A stretch of 64,000 bases of DNA from Agrypnia vestita (lineage: Eukaryota > Arthropoda > Insecta > Trichoptera > Phryganeidae): contig JADDOH010010020.1 in NCBI GenBank assembly GCA_016648135.1, positions 62,001 to 126,000 on the forward strand, written 5' to 3'. Within the stretch, counting starts at the first letter, position 1. Every line of letters starts with the position of its first letter. The notes below the pieces were generated by a model. It did no database searches, was not told the origin of the DNA, and saw only the letters and a list, made by a program, of their open reading frames with translations. The position numbers and the translations under genes were made by a program. Shown here piece after piece: positions 47,324 to 58,990 of the stretch.

Positions 47324-47707
47324 GTGGAAATACGGTCACTAAGGCGCTTTTGTGGAAAATCTTTGGTCGACAGAGTGAGTAATGAACAAATTAGATGTGA
47401 TTCTGGCTGTAGCGTGGTAGACAGAATAAAGAAAGGATCGCCGAGATGGTTTGGTCATGTGGAACGTATGAGCGAGAGAAAGATGGTTAAAAATATATAT
47501 GAGGCGAGTGTTGAAGGCAGCAGGAATACACAGCATCTGCGAAAGACCTGGCACCATCAGATATTACAAATATTGGAAGATGGCCCTGTTAAAAGCCTCA
47601 GCACCCATAGAGCAAGCACAAAAAGATGTATTAATCTAGCCGAAACAAAATTGGTGGGCCAAGAGTATGGCGTTCTATCCTCTGTGCGTACTCCTACGGA
47701 GAAATAG
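47324..47707 (+). pseudogene. RTE-like LINE, RT C-terminal fragment
   Basis: The 127-codon open frame has SLRRFCGKSLVDRVSNEQIR, VVDRIKKGSPRWFGHVERM and KNIYEASVEGSRN, the order seen at the C-terminus of RTE-type ORFs (LRR...DR-x-RNE-x-IR...RWFGHV-x-RM...). It is probably a 5'-truncated or broken copy. A second fragment follows at 47775. Confidence 0.7.
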
Positions 47708-47774
47708 CATGGTGGTTAGTTAGTAAATTCCACAGCAGATCGTATTCAAGAAAAACGCATTAAAAACATTCCTG

Positions 47775-47970
47775 TACGGAGAGTAGATAAAATAAATACT
47801 TGGGCTCCACAATAACTTCCAAAGTTCAAATTGAGACTTATGTCGCTCATAAAATGCAAACGTACGGCTAAAGCGTCCCTTGCGAAATCCAAAATACCGA
47901 CCAAAACTAAAGGTCGAGTACACAAGACGACTATATGACTCGCGACTGGCGCCAAATTGTGGATAGTGAA
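47775..47970 (+). pseudogene. RTE-like RT fragment (upstream part of the protein)
   Basis: One frame reads KYLGSTITSKVQIETYV, then a stop; other frames give TKTKGRVHKTTI. This matches the YLGS-x-IT...EI-(x)n-TK-(x)n-Y-x-T-x-I stretch that in RTE proteins precedes the part found at 47324. Its position after that part means two separate copies or a rearrangement. Minus frames at 47720 and 47746 are shadows. Confidence 0.45.
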
Positions 47971-48039
47971 GATGGTCCACGAATAGAAAATGCGCAACAA
48001 CGATCTCAAAATGCTTAGGGGACGTTTAAAGGTTTTTTA

Positions 48040-48071
48040 TTATATATGTATATATATATATATATATACAT
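48040..48071. repeat. TA microsatellite
   Basis: TATATGTATATATATATATA run of about 30 bases, at the end of the RTE-like debris. Confidence 0.8.
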
Positions 48072-48204
48072 TTATAAAAGGGACAGCAATAGTGCGTGTG
48101 TACTTTTATTATATTTCATAATTACATAATACAAACGGGATAAAATAAAAATTATTTTTAATACCCTTTACCAAACAGGGCAGAAATCCATTAAAAATAA
48201 AACA

Positions 48205-48395
48205 TAATAATTTCGTAGTTTGTCTATCCGTAACTTCCTATAACGTCCGTAATTTCGTTCAAATTCACCGCTAAAAAAACGTAATTACATGGCTGCAAGT
48301 AGGACGCGAACTTCGGACGCGCAAATGCCAGCGCATCACCCTAGGAACATTGCTACCACCGCCTCTCCGTGGACCGTCAAAAAAATACTATATGT
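48205..48395 (+). mobile_element. Helitron-related copy, 3' end missing
   Basis: ATAATAATTTCGTAGTTTGT, GTAACGTCCGTAA-type motifs and TTCAAATTCACCGCTAAAAA match the tRNA-core Helitrons. The core is diverged; on the minus strand a GAAGTTCGCGTCC stretch occupies the B-box position. No CTAG end was found. Confidence 0.55.
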
Positions 48396-49759
48396 TCTAG
48401 GGCTTAGGAAACACGCGAACCAATTCACGTTCCGTAATGTATGGCTAGAGTTACTTTACTAAATGTATTACTTAAATGTTCGACACTGAAAATCGCGTTG
48501 AATCCTATCTCAGTAGGGGCGAAAAGTGAGTGTAATCACGCACATGCTTTGGCGCATAAACATGCCCCTAGTATTTAAAGAACTGTCATAATTACTTGTA
48601 TATATTTTTTATATTAAACGTTATCAATCGGTTATAGCTATCAAATAGCGCAGATCCCATAGTGTGTCGGATTTAAATAGATTTCACTGTATATTGTAGA
48701 TGTCAACAAATTTAACTATTCTTCAAGACGTCACTTACAGATCAATTGTTACAAAGAGTTTCTATCAACTAACTCATCTGCGATTCGACAAACGAAACTT
48801 TAGAAATAAATTCAAATCAAACGGTAATAATTAATTCATTTCATTAACCTACAATGCACCTGCAGGTAATTCAATTAATGAAATTCTTTAGTGCGATCTT
48901 ATGGAAATATTTTTTCGCAACTAACCAGTTAGATTAGAATATTGAAAAGAGAATTTTTCTTATCATTAATCTTCGGTGGCAAAATATTTTCGTTCCTTTC
49001 TGTTAAAAATCTTCATTTCTGGGGACAGGTCGTCAGCGGTGTGGAAAAGCTTTTAATTTGTCATGATATTCTTTTTTCGTTTAAAATGTGTAGTCCCATA
49101 TATTATAACCATGACACTCTAATTTTGAACAACGTACATTTTTGATTGCTCCGTAAACCGTCGGAATCGCCCACAAAGTGGAGCAATTATCTTCAATTTT
49201 AAATCATCGTTCGTTTGGTAATTCGTTCATTGATTAAATAATTTATTTTTTCATTTTATGGTATGCGTATACAAAATTCACAAAACTTGAAAAATAATTT
49301 TTAATTAGATGTCTTTCGATACACAATGGTGACAAAAAAAAAATTCGTAAATTTTGTAAAATTCATAAATTTTACTCACATTGCCAGACGATAGAAGTCC
49401 TTATACATGCTTTTAGGTAACTTGTTAAATTATAACAAATCAAAATTTTATTTTTCAGGTTCTTCTAATTTATCTGCCATAAAAAGGCTCTCCAGTTGTT
49501 ATATAAAAAATACTTTGTAGGTACTTTAGTCACAATAAGGCTATTAACTACCCGTTAAATAACATGTATATCAAATACGCCATTAAATATCTGTATGTAA
49601 AAAAATAAATATAGGAAATAAGATGCTATACACCTAGTATCTGTCTATACATAAATTAGGATGTACGATGCCTGGCGAAATGAAGGGTTCTAAGGGCACA
49701 GCAAAGTGTTTCCGATTTGTAGATTAGGGGTATCATTTTTTGGGAGATAATATAGTGTT

Positions 49760-50222
49760 CGGTGACCGGTGTCGGAGCTTTTAATAGCATAAAATATGAT
49801 CAATTTCATCTACAAAACACCCCCGGATTTCATTTCTCTCCAGCCATAATGAAATGGCAGCCATTTCAATTTTTATGCTACCCAAGCACGGGCGCGTGTG
49901 TCAATTTACTAATATATACCTATATCCTGTAAATATCAGTAAAGTCTCATTCGAAAGATAAAACAGTAGAATCAATATTACGTTAAATATTTAACAAAAA
50001 TCCATAAAATAGTAACCAAAATTAATTGTTAAAAACAAAATTTACAGAAAAAACATGTTTTTTTAGTTTGTTAGCTATTAAAAAATAATGATTGTTTATG
50101 TATTTTTTTAATCTCTTAAGATATTTGTTAAAAGCAAACATTGAAAAATAACACACAGGGGGTGTTTTGTCGATGAAATTGATCATATTTAATGATATTA
50201 AAGGCTCCGACACCGGTCACCG
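49760..50222. mobile_element. MITE with 68-bp TIRs
   Basis: Arms 49760-49827 and 50155-50222 begin CGGTGACCGGTGTCGGAGC and share AATATGATCAATTTCATC and ACAAAACACCCCC inverted. The interior is AT-rich. The 63-codon minus frame at 50022 is a chance ORF. Confidence 0.85.
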
Positions 50223-50419
50223 TACACAGTCACACACCACTGCGTATTTTAAGGAGGTTTGGCGGGTTGTTTCTTATACTGCTGAATAGGGCGGGGGAGT
50301 TATTACCAGTATCAGTTTATTTTACACCTCTTCAAACTAACCCAATCATAAAAACGGCAAATATTTCTAGATCCAGAAAAATAAAATTATTACCGGCAGG
50401 GAAAGTTCTCGCCACGCGG

Positions 50420-50860
50420 TATTAACTTAACGACCACTTCTGTAATGAAGTTTAGGAGTCCCTAACGATCCTACCCTTACCTCGGCCGCCTCACTCACTC
50501 ATCCCTCCGTGCCGGTCACCTGAACCGGGCGCGGCGCGGAGAGCCTCGCTGCGAAACGTTTTTTACCCGCGGCAACTTTCCGAGACCTCCGCGCCGAAAG
50601 GGTGAATGTACCGAATATCATCTGGCTTTGCTGTTTTTGCTGCCATTTAAAACGCCCGATAGTTGGATATAATTTATGTATGCGGGGTGAAATCTACGCT
50701 TCGACGAGGAAACTTTTTTCGAGACCCCACGTATGGCGCTTTCCGCAAATCACCTGCAGGCTCTCCTCCGACTTTTAGGACCCGTACGAAATCATAAAAA
50801 AACTTTAATCCCACGGGCCAACACACAAAAAGCTTTTATGGACCACGTATTTTGCGTGTA
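50420..50860. promoter_or_regulatory. GC-rich repeat-free island, possibly intronic
   Basis: CpG-dense, repeat-free stretch (CCGGGCGCGGCGCGGAGAGC near 50525) after a MITE. It contains CAGGTGA/CACCTG-type E-box words (CACCTGAAC, CACCTGCAGG). It lies in the presumed first intron of the 35606 gene. Confidence 0.3.
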
Positions 50861-51062
50861 GTTGTTACTTGGCAAATTGTTTTCTAGGTTTTAGATTGTT
50901 AGCGACTTTTTTCCTCTTTTTATTAGTCTTTTGTGAATATTATTTTCGAGAACTTGTTACACTTATAAATTATATACATTTTATTTATTTATATCAAATA
51001 TACGCAACGTGGTAGATAAATTGAGTGTTAGTTAGTATCGTCGCCAATGCACTAGGCAGGTC

Positions 51063-51430
51063 CTGTATAATAATGGCATATGGACTTTCTCGTACATTTA
51101 TTATTTCGAAAGATGTTAGAAATTAGAAATTTTAGTTAGAAAGGAAAAATTTCATCTTTTTCTAAGCTCTAGTAGGTTCACAAATGTCTCAGTTTACTCA
51201 TTTCCAGGCTTTATAGACCAGGTAAAGAATTTATTGTCTGTACTGTATAATAATGGCATATTTTAACGATAGGACTTTCTCGTACATTTATTATTTCGAA
51301 AGTCGTGAGAAATTAGAAGTTTTAGTTAAAAAGGAAAAATTTTATCTTTTTCTAAGCTCTAGTAGGTTCACAAATGTCTCAGTTTACTCATTTCCAGGCT
51401 TTTATAGACCAGGTAAAGAATTTATTGTCA
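51063..51430 (+). repeat. Recent ~185-bp tandem duplication
   Basis: Two units start CTGTATAATAATGGCATA at 51063 and 51243 and stay nearly identical through CATTTCCAGGCTT and AGACCAGGTAAAGAATTTAT. The second has a ~10-base insertion after GGCATA and a few substitutions. The 82-codon frame at 51253 falls in the second unit; the first unit does not keep it open in the same form. Confidence 0.85.
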
Positions 51431-51645
51431 TATTTAATGAAAACTGTCAACTTTTAAGAGACATTGCAGTCAACTTCGAAACTTTTATTATTTTGTGGTA
51501 ACAATACACACTGAATTTCACTCTTATTGTTTTATTTTCACAGGTATAGCTTAGTCTTTTTTTTACTTACTGAAGAAATCACAATGTTTATTTTTACCTA
51601 AAAATTGTTATTGTAAAAAGTTTTTATTTGTAGGTAGTATAAGAG

Positions 51646-51824
51646 TAACTTGTTGGTCTTGTGGTTATGACTCGCCTCGTGATCCAAAGGTCGCCGGTTC
51701 GAACCTCACTCCATTCCAGCAAGTTAGTCCTATTTTCATAAGCACAAGCGTTTAGCTTAGTTTGAAAATAATAAAAATATTGATGTGACACGTTTTCCAC
51801 GTTCGCATCTCTATTTAAAAAAAA
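51646..51824 (+). mobile_element. tRNA-derived SINE, copy 5
   Basis: Same family, with B box GGTTCGAACC, body CAAGCGTTTAGCTTAG and an A-run end at 51824. It has one extra base in the conserved CATAAGCAC segment. Confidence 0.88.
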
Positions 51825-51887
51825 TTGAAAAATGTTATTTATATTTAGTGAAAGAAAAAAAAATTATTAAATCCTCAGTTAAAAAAA

Positions 51888-52527
51888 AGTAACTCATAAA
51901 AACCAAGTTTTTATTATACTCCCTTTCTTTGTAAAATATAACAATAATTAAAGACGAATTAAAACATATAACATAACACTAAACTTACAGAAATTTAATA
52001 TATTTCTAAAATGTCAGATGTTTTAAGATGTTAAGATTTTGATAGATTCATTTATCATCAATATCGTACCTTATGAATTTCCAGTGTCAAATTATTTAGT
52101 CAGAATCAGATTTGAGTAATGTAGAATTCTTCAAAACTAAGCAGAAATCTAAAAAAAATAAATTATTATTTGATTTCTTCCCAAAAAACCCAATTTTGCT
52201 GTCATCTGTGAACCAATCAATTGTTTTGTAAATTTTCGAAATTCGTAGTGATGTACCTATTATACCGACGGAGTAATTCAAATTGCTAATCAAACTTTTA
52301 ATGATTCCAATTTGAAAAAAACAATAAATTTTCTAAAAATCCGAAATTATACTATAATTATTAATTTTTTTTAACGAAAATTTGATAGATCTTCTTGATC
52401 GTCGCCACGATTCTGCTTGCCAAGTTTCAGCTCGATTGGATCACGGAAAAAGGGTCAAAAATCGATCCAAAGTTTTTTTTGACGGCAGGCAAGCAGACGC
52501 CACGAGTTAATATAAAGGGAGTAAAAA
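51888..52527 (+). repeat. Dispersed element X, copy 3
   Basis: Same ends (AACTCATAAAAACCAAG; AAAGGGAGTAAAAAG) and conserved 3' block. It contains about 170 bases near 52040-52230 not present in copy 2. The minus frame 52096-52293 is not recognised. Confidence 0.7.
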
Positions 52528-52585
52528 GAATTATGTTTAAATTTAATTCACAGACGTTTTTCGCATTTTTGGTGTAGATAAATAT

Positions 52586-52702
52586 GAACTTTGTTTTCAC
52601 CATTTGTATTGTTGTTGTTGTTTCACCACTTGTATTGTTGTTGTTGTTTCACCACTTGTATGTTGATATTTTTCAATACAAAAGTGGTGAAAACAAAGTT
52701 CA
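52586..52702. repeat. Hairpin with (TTG)-rich minisatellite
   Basis: About two and a half ~26-bp units (TTTCACCACTTGTATTG + TTGTTGTTG) are bounded by inverted AACTTTGTTTTCACCA / GGTGAAAACAAAGTT sequences. Confidence 0.7.
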
Positions 52703-52760
52703 TTTTTATTAATAATGTTACCACAAAATTATTTTGCTCATTTTGAAGTAAATATTGATT

Positions 52761-54229
52761 GATTGCTTTTTAACTTTTAGTAATATTCCATTTAATAACA
52801 GTTTCGGCGAAGTTGTGCAGTATAGGCATCTTTAGTAAAATTAAGTATCTGCTGTACCTCAGCAACCGGTTTCGAAAATATTTATTATTTATAATTTAAA
52901 TTGTGTTTACAAAACATCGAAGCGAAGCAAACGTACTTATACAGTATATTCTTGCTCTTTTGAGCGACGGTTACTATTGAATTTTATGCCATTTTCTTAC
53001 ATTAATAAAAATGGCAATGTTGGGGTCCACCGTGATTTTATTTGACGGTCCAGTGAACGCTTTGTAACGTTTAGTCGGGGACACTTGAATTATTTAGAAA
53101 AGCTTTTATTGGGTTTCGCAAATAGACGGAATAAAAAATGAAGAAATCTAGGTTTTTCGACGGCTAAAAATACGGAATGTAAGCCTTTAAAAATTGTTTA
53201 ATGTAAAATGGATTTATTCGGTAGGTACGTATTATTTATTTATTTTTCACAAAATGATAACATTAAGGCATTGAAAAATAAATACTTTCAATATATTATG
53301 GTGCAACCTCAATAATCGCTTCCATTTTTTAATTCGTTTTACGTATTTTTATATCGTTTTTCGACATTATTTTTAATATGTGCGACGTCCGCGAAGATCT
53401 ATCTTACTATATTAATGTTCACCACATTGACTAGTAATAGCAGTCGTAAATAATATTTGGATATAGTGAACTCTAACCCCATGTCCAGGAAGAATTTATC
53501 GTCTCATTCTGACACGAATCTTCCATTTACACATTCACTGTTTTTATGTAGAGCTTCATCAGGCAATACGCATTAATATTTTATGTTCGTTTTACGACCG
53601 GGTCACTTCGATTTATCGTTTACTCATTTCGCCAAATGATTGTCCCAATATATAGTAATATCTATTAATTATATATGATTATATTTTTTTTTTCAAAAAT
53701 CATAATTAATCTACATATCTACTTTTAATGAGGCCTTTGTCGTTTTTAGATGCTACTGAATGAATTCGATGTGTTATGTTTGTGTACTTTTAATCCAAAT
53801 TCCTATATTTACTTCTTACTTCCAAAATACTTATTATTGATGTTTTATTCAAATTCATCTTCAATAAACCTTCATATTCGCATTATTTTTCTTTTATTTC
53901 GGTAATCTCTCACTAGAACGATTTGTGAATATTCACACTAACACAATGATTTTATCATTAAATTAAATGTATTGCGTATTAACTGCTATTCATTACAAGT
54001 ACCTATTATATTCATCCCATTCTTTAATACGATTAAAAATAGTTTTTATACTCGTAGGTATGTGTATATATTTTTTGAAATAGAAATTTATTAAGATATT
54101 GTTATCCTGAAAATAGGAGGGTATATTACCACTAACTAATTAGGTAGATTAGATAGGCAGAGACCATCAGTCTTCTTCCCTAACACACAAATCTCGTGTT
54201 ACGACAGATATCATTTTATTTAACTTGTA
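52761..54229. other. No gene or recognised repeat
   Basis: AT-rich unique DNA, presumably intronic to the 35606 gene. No exon-like stretch stands out. Confidence 0.4.
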
Positions 54230-54443
54230 TTGAAACAAATGAATTTTCATATAAGTTACTGTAATGATAGATCAACGTTTTATAAAAATAAGTCAGAAAT
54301 ATTGAGAGAGAAAAATGCAAACTTTGATATTTCATAACTCCATAACTATTGATATTAGGTCATGGCTGCTTGAACATTTTCGACTCATAATCAAGGCAGG
54401 AATATAGTCCTGCGAGGGTATTAATGTTTTCCAAATAACCCTG
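54230..54443. mobile_element. CAGGGTGTCTC-family fragment, copy 2
   Basis: The right-hand half of the 31739-32414 element is present, including the uninterrupted ACTATTGAT site, GGTCATGGCTGCTTGAAC, CGACTCATAATCAAGGCAGG and an end AACCCTG. Confidence 0.65.
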
Positions 54444-56530
54444 TATATAGTCCTGGCGTCAAGACTGTCGTATGGAAGTGATGTATGGAGATGGCCAAAT
54501 AGGAATAAATATTTGTGGCAAATCCTTTTGAGTCGGTCATTTTGAAAAGGGGTCATCACCATAATTTGACCAAAATCACATTTTACCAAATTTCGTCTCT
54601 TAATACATACAAAACTTCTTATTACATATGTGCGGTATAAATCCAAGAGCAGCAATATCTAAAAAAATAAAATAATAATGAATGCAGTCACCGAGTATTA
54701 CTAATTAAAAATGTACTGAATTCTATATTTTATATATCTACCCCTTCCAAAATATTGTTTCCTATAAATTTTTTAGGCTATATTTCCTATAAAAACTCGA
54801 TTTGCATTAAGTTTTTTTGGGTACTGCTGCCTTTGCTTTTATTTATACCCCACATATAAAAACAGGCCATATTTCGCCAACTAAAGCAGCTAAAAAAGAC
54901 GCCTGAAAGCAACCCACCCTGCCTATCAAGGAAAACTTTATATTAATATAAAAAAGTTAATATGTTAATAAAAAATATTCATATAAAAAAGAAAAATGTG
55001 GAAACATAACAAAAACGTAACAACAAAAAGTTTTCTGGGATTAAATCAACGAATAGTCCCCCTACATCTTTTTTACACATTTTTAACTTTTTGATCATTT
55101 AAATTTTTCAAAATAAAGTCAAAAATAAACTTTGCCAATGAAAAACCCTCAGTCATTTTGAAAAAGGATTATCTCCTCTGGGGAGAAAGAACAATACTGC
55201 CGCTCCCCCCTCTCCGAACCCACAACAGCTCACCTTCAAAAAATATTTTTTGCTTTAGTATTAAGGCCTTATATACATCAAAAATATTACGTTATCCTAA
55301 CTAACAATGCATGAAATTCAAACAGTTTTTTTGCTTCTCCTGAAAAATTCAAATTTCGGAGATGACCCCTATTCAAAGTGATCGATTGATTTATTATAGA
55401 ATAAAGATTGATCAAATCACGAGTGAATATAAGGTTGATCTCATAAACATTTACTGCGCTTCATAATATAATTATATTCAAACGATAACTTTCAACAATA
55501 AACCTCTAACTTTTTACATAAAAATGTGTGAGCCTCCATCAGATATCCACAAATGCAGATACATATTCATGATTTGAATAGGGGTGTAAGTTCCGGACGC
55601 GGAAGGGCGATAAATCTATTCGGGGATTTATAGAGCCTCCATAAAGTGAATAAACCTTAACTCCATATAAGTTAATTTGGAGAAAAATAGAGTAAAGTTT
55701 TTGACATTAATTTGAATGCTATAAATCAAATAACGTCGACTCAAAAAAGCTTTCAAAAATACCTACGCCAAAACGTTATTTGTACTTATAAGTAAACTGC
55801 GCTATAAAATATGAAAAACGTATCAAAATCAAATATCTTGCCAGCAATATTTTCATAGAAAATTGAGTGGAGTTTATTTCTTTTGAGAGAACATTATAAA
55901 GGTTTCAAAGTTATGAACGTTTTACCGCTGAATGAAAAATTAAATATTGCTCTTTTTTAATTATTTTTTGAGATTATTCTTCCCCGTGTAGTCAGACATT
56001 TTATTTCCAGAGAGATTTTCTTCATCACCGCTGTGAATCCATTTCATCAGCTACGGATCTTGATTATTTCTCCCTGCTGGATGCGGGCTGAAAATATATT
56101 AGGTTTTTCTTCCTAAATGGTCCATCAACAGAATAAAAAAATTGTATGCTAATTTAATAGCCATTTTACTGAAGAATTCGATTATTACTCTTAGTTTCGT
56201 TTCAATACCGCGGATTAGGGACAATAGGGACTTTTCTCAATTGTTCGGAGTTAATGGGACATTTTGATCACCTTTTTCTGCTAATGAAGTAATTCTAAAT
56301 GCTGTTTTTTAAGGTTTGTCCAAACTGATTGAACCGAGACGTTCCAAATGTATTTTCTTAGGGGATCTACTTAAAAATACTAATGCGTCTTTTGTCGTTT
56401 TTTAAATGCAAATGTGGATTATTATTATTAATTTAAAATGTTCTACACTATACTAGATTTTTGAACAATACCTAGGACCTTTACACTTATATTTGAGTTG
56501 AATATATTTTTTTCTGTTAAATTGTGTTAT
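54444..56530. other. No gene or recognised repeat
   Basis: AT-rich, with the minus frame 54332-54655 overlapping a repeat end and unrecognised. 55170-55230 has a short C-rich patch. Confidence 0.4.
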
Positions 56531-58163
56531 CCTCCTGGGTACATTTGTCCTATACATAGTACGTATAGGACAAATGTATAAAAACAAATAAAAAAAACTG
56601 TGGTCTTCGTTTAAATTGGCAAAATAAAAATATTTTACCAGTGACATCTATTGCCTTCTTAGAGTATGATAAAATATAAAAAATTCAAATGTCATTATGT
56701 AATTGTTTTAAAATGGCGTCGGTAAGCAAAGTTGGGAGCGTGCGTCCGCGCAAAGGTAAGTAAATCTTTTTTCATCAAATGAATTATTTCATAATTATGT
56801 ACTTTTTTGTGGTAAACTACATATTAGTAAACAGAACTAATGATTTAACGTATTGTTTTCTCGAAAAACTAATAAATGGGCATTTGGGGTTTACATTATT
56901 TTCTATGTCCTATATAAAGCACAACAGCATCTAATTAATATTTTCTTAGACTGTCTTCCCATGTACTTTGTAAAGTACATTGAGTGGTTTCTTTACTATT
57001 TTATGTTTTTTAGTGGTAACAGATAATTATATAATATAAATTTTAAGCGACTCCGATTTCGACTATTCTGGGGATGATTCAGATGAAGATCCAGAGTTTG
57101 TTCCACCAGAATTAAACCAAAGCTCAAGGGACCATCGGAATAGTGAATCCAGTAGTTCGAATGAGAAAGAGCAAGCTTTGGTAACTTCATTGGATTCTCC
57201 AGCACTGTCACACCACTTCAATTTCGTCATATCTACTACGAACAAGAGGACACGCAAGAAGCACATCTCGCGGGGGGGACGTGGTTGTGGTAGAGGCAAA
57301 GGGCCGCAAGATCTATCTATTTACCCGACAGATAGCTATTAGAAGTAGACAAAATAACATAGGCTGGAATCAGAAATAAGACATTTAAGGCAACCAGCTT
57401 ACATTCAGAAAAATACTGAGGAATGGGAGTGGTACTAATTCTATGACCAATACATAGATGATGATATTCTTACCAAAATGGTAAACTGTACCAATAGGAC
57501 ATATGTTTTAGAGACAGGAAAATCTATTGGACAGACTTTAAAAGAGCTTAAGGTCTGTATTGGTATTACCATGATCATGTCCGTATTACAGTATCCTCAA
57601 ATATCCATGTATTGGTCTGCAAAATGGAAAGTTCATAATAGCAAAGGCTATGACCCGTAACCAAAAAATGCGAAATTTACTTTTGTTTTACGCCTAATCG
57701 AAATTGTTTCACAAATTTTTATGAAGGCTGTTAAAAATAAAGTTCATGTAACTTAAGGTTTAAGAGTAACTGATCAATCTCTTATATTCCTATTTCTTTG
57801 ATATATTTTTTTTAAATTTTGTGAGTAAAGTTTAGTTTTAAATAAATAAAAAATCCAGAAAAATATTGAATTTCTGTTAATTTTAAAAGTATAATAGAAA
57901 TAAAGAATGCAAAACTAAAATTTATTAATTAATGCTCATAATTTCTCCCCGATTCCTTAATCAAACGTAAGAATAGGTTATGTCCTTTATAAATAACATG
58001 TTAGTTTAATACCCATGTCCTTTATATAGGACATAGTGAAAAACCAGTTTTTCTAGTGCAAAATTTTTTTTACTATTTTTCCCATACTAAGTCATCTTCA
58101 AGTAGTGCACTATATGCGTTTCAAAAAGAAACTCCAAAAAAAGTTTGTCTGGTACTCAGGAGG
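56531..58163 (+). mobile_element. piggyBac-like element, decayed
   Basis: Termini are CCTCCTGGGTAC at 56531 and GTACTCAGGAGG ending 58163. The right end is followed by TTAA (58164-58167) and the left is preceded by TTAT, one change from TTAA, the piggyBac target. Transposase remnants lie inside. TGTCCTATA/TGTCCTTTATA words recur near both ends (about 56548, 56566, 56908, 57980, 58017), some as palindromes, and look like subterminal repeats. Confidence 0.8.
57048..57660 (+). pseudogene. piggyBac transposase relic (DDE_Tnp_1_7 type)
   Basis: The N-terminal acidic stretch (DSDFDYSGDDSDEDPEF) and a Ser/Asn/Glu-rich linker run to a stop near 57340. After several stops, a conserved block at 57478-57660 includes GKSIGQTLKELK, IGITMIMSVLQYPQ and MYWS, the pattern of the piggyBac catalytic domain's first part (residues roughly 100-200 of a ~550-600 aa protein). 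The catalytic Asp region and the Cys-rich end are absent. A possible first exon (MASVSKVGS, from 56713, donor GTAAG at 56756) does not join in frame with the obvious acceptor. It cannot encode an active enzyme. Confidence 0.75.
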
Positions 58164-58634
58164 TTAAATGTGAAAAACTTAATCATTTTATTAATATCCC
58201 AGTTCTCGGGGATATTAATAGAAATTCTCTTCGTAAAAAATATTGTTTATTTATTAGTATTATGTTGATACTGAAAGAAAATCAACTCTTAGTCCCGCCT
58301 TGAAAGAGTACGAAATATGCATAGAATATCTCGAAATTCAAATAGGTAAATGAATGTTCCGCCTTTCAGGATGAATAATTTAAAGATGTTCATATTTGCT
58401 TTCACAATTTGTCTACCTTCTATGTACTAATATTCCGTATATGTTTAAAATACTTCAAAATTCACTCCTGGATCTTTTCGGAACGCTGTGAACTTCGCCG
58501 GAACTGAAAACATATTGTATAACAAAATCTAAAAATTTATGTCACCCGCATTACGCATTATTATCGATATTAGTGGTTATTTATAATTAATAACAGATGT
58601 CGCGTTTTGTCGAAAATCGTCCAGTATGCTTATA

Positions 58635-58990
58635 CAGGGTGTCTCCTAGCTAGTAGCAAAAACTTTACAGGTGGATTCCTGCCTTGATAATGAGTGGAAA
58701 ATGCTCAAGCAATAATGCCCGTTAATAGTTATGGAGATATGATTTTTTTTACATTTTTTTTTTAATATTTCCTTACATCACAGTAACTTAGCGATTGTAA
58801 AAAAATTATTCGCTTCAACACATCTCGATTGAAATGATAAAAATCTCGTAAAAAAGTATATTGTAAATTTATGCAAGGTTTTTATTATTCGACTTGCATT
58901 AAAGCGAATGAATTTTTCATAATCGAATTAAGTTGCCTTAATGATAGTTCAACTTTTTGTAAAAAATTAGTTAGAAATATTGAAAAATAA
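58635..58990. mobile_element. CAGGGTGTCTC-family fragment, copy 3
   Basis: Left end CAGGGTGTCTCCTAGCTAGT preceded by TA, then CAAAAACTTTACAGGTGGAT and the middle of the element. The right TIR is absent, and similarity fades after GAAATATTGAAAAATAAAT near 58990. Confidence 0.7.
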
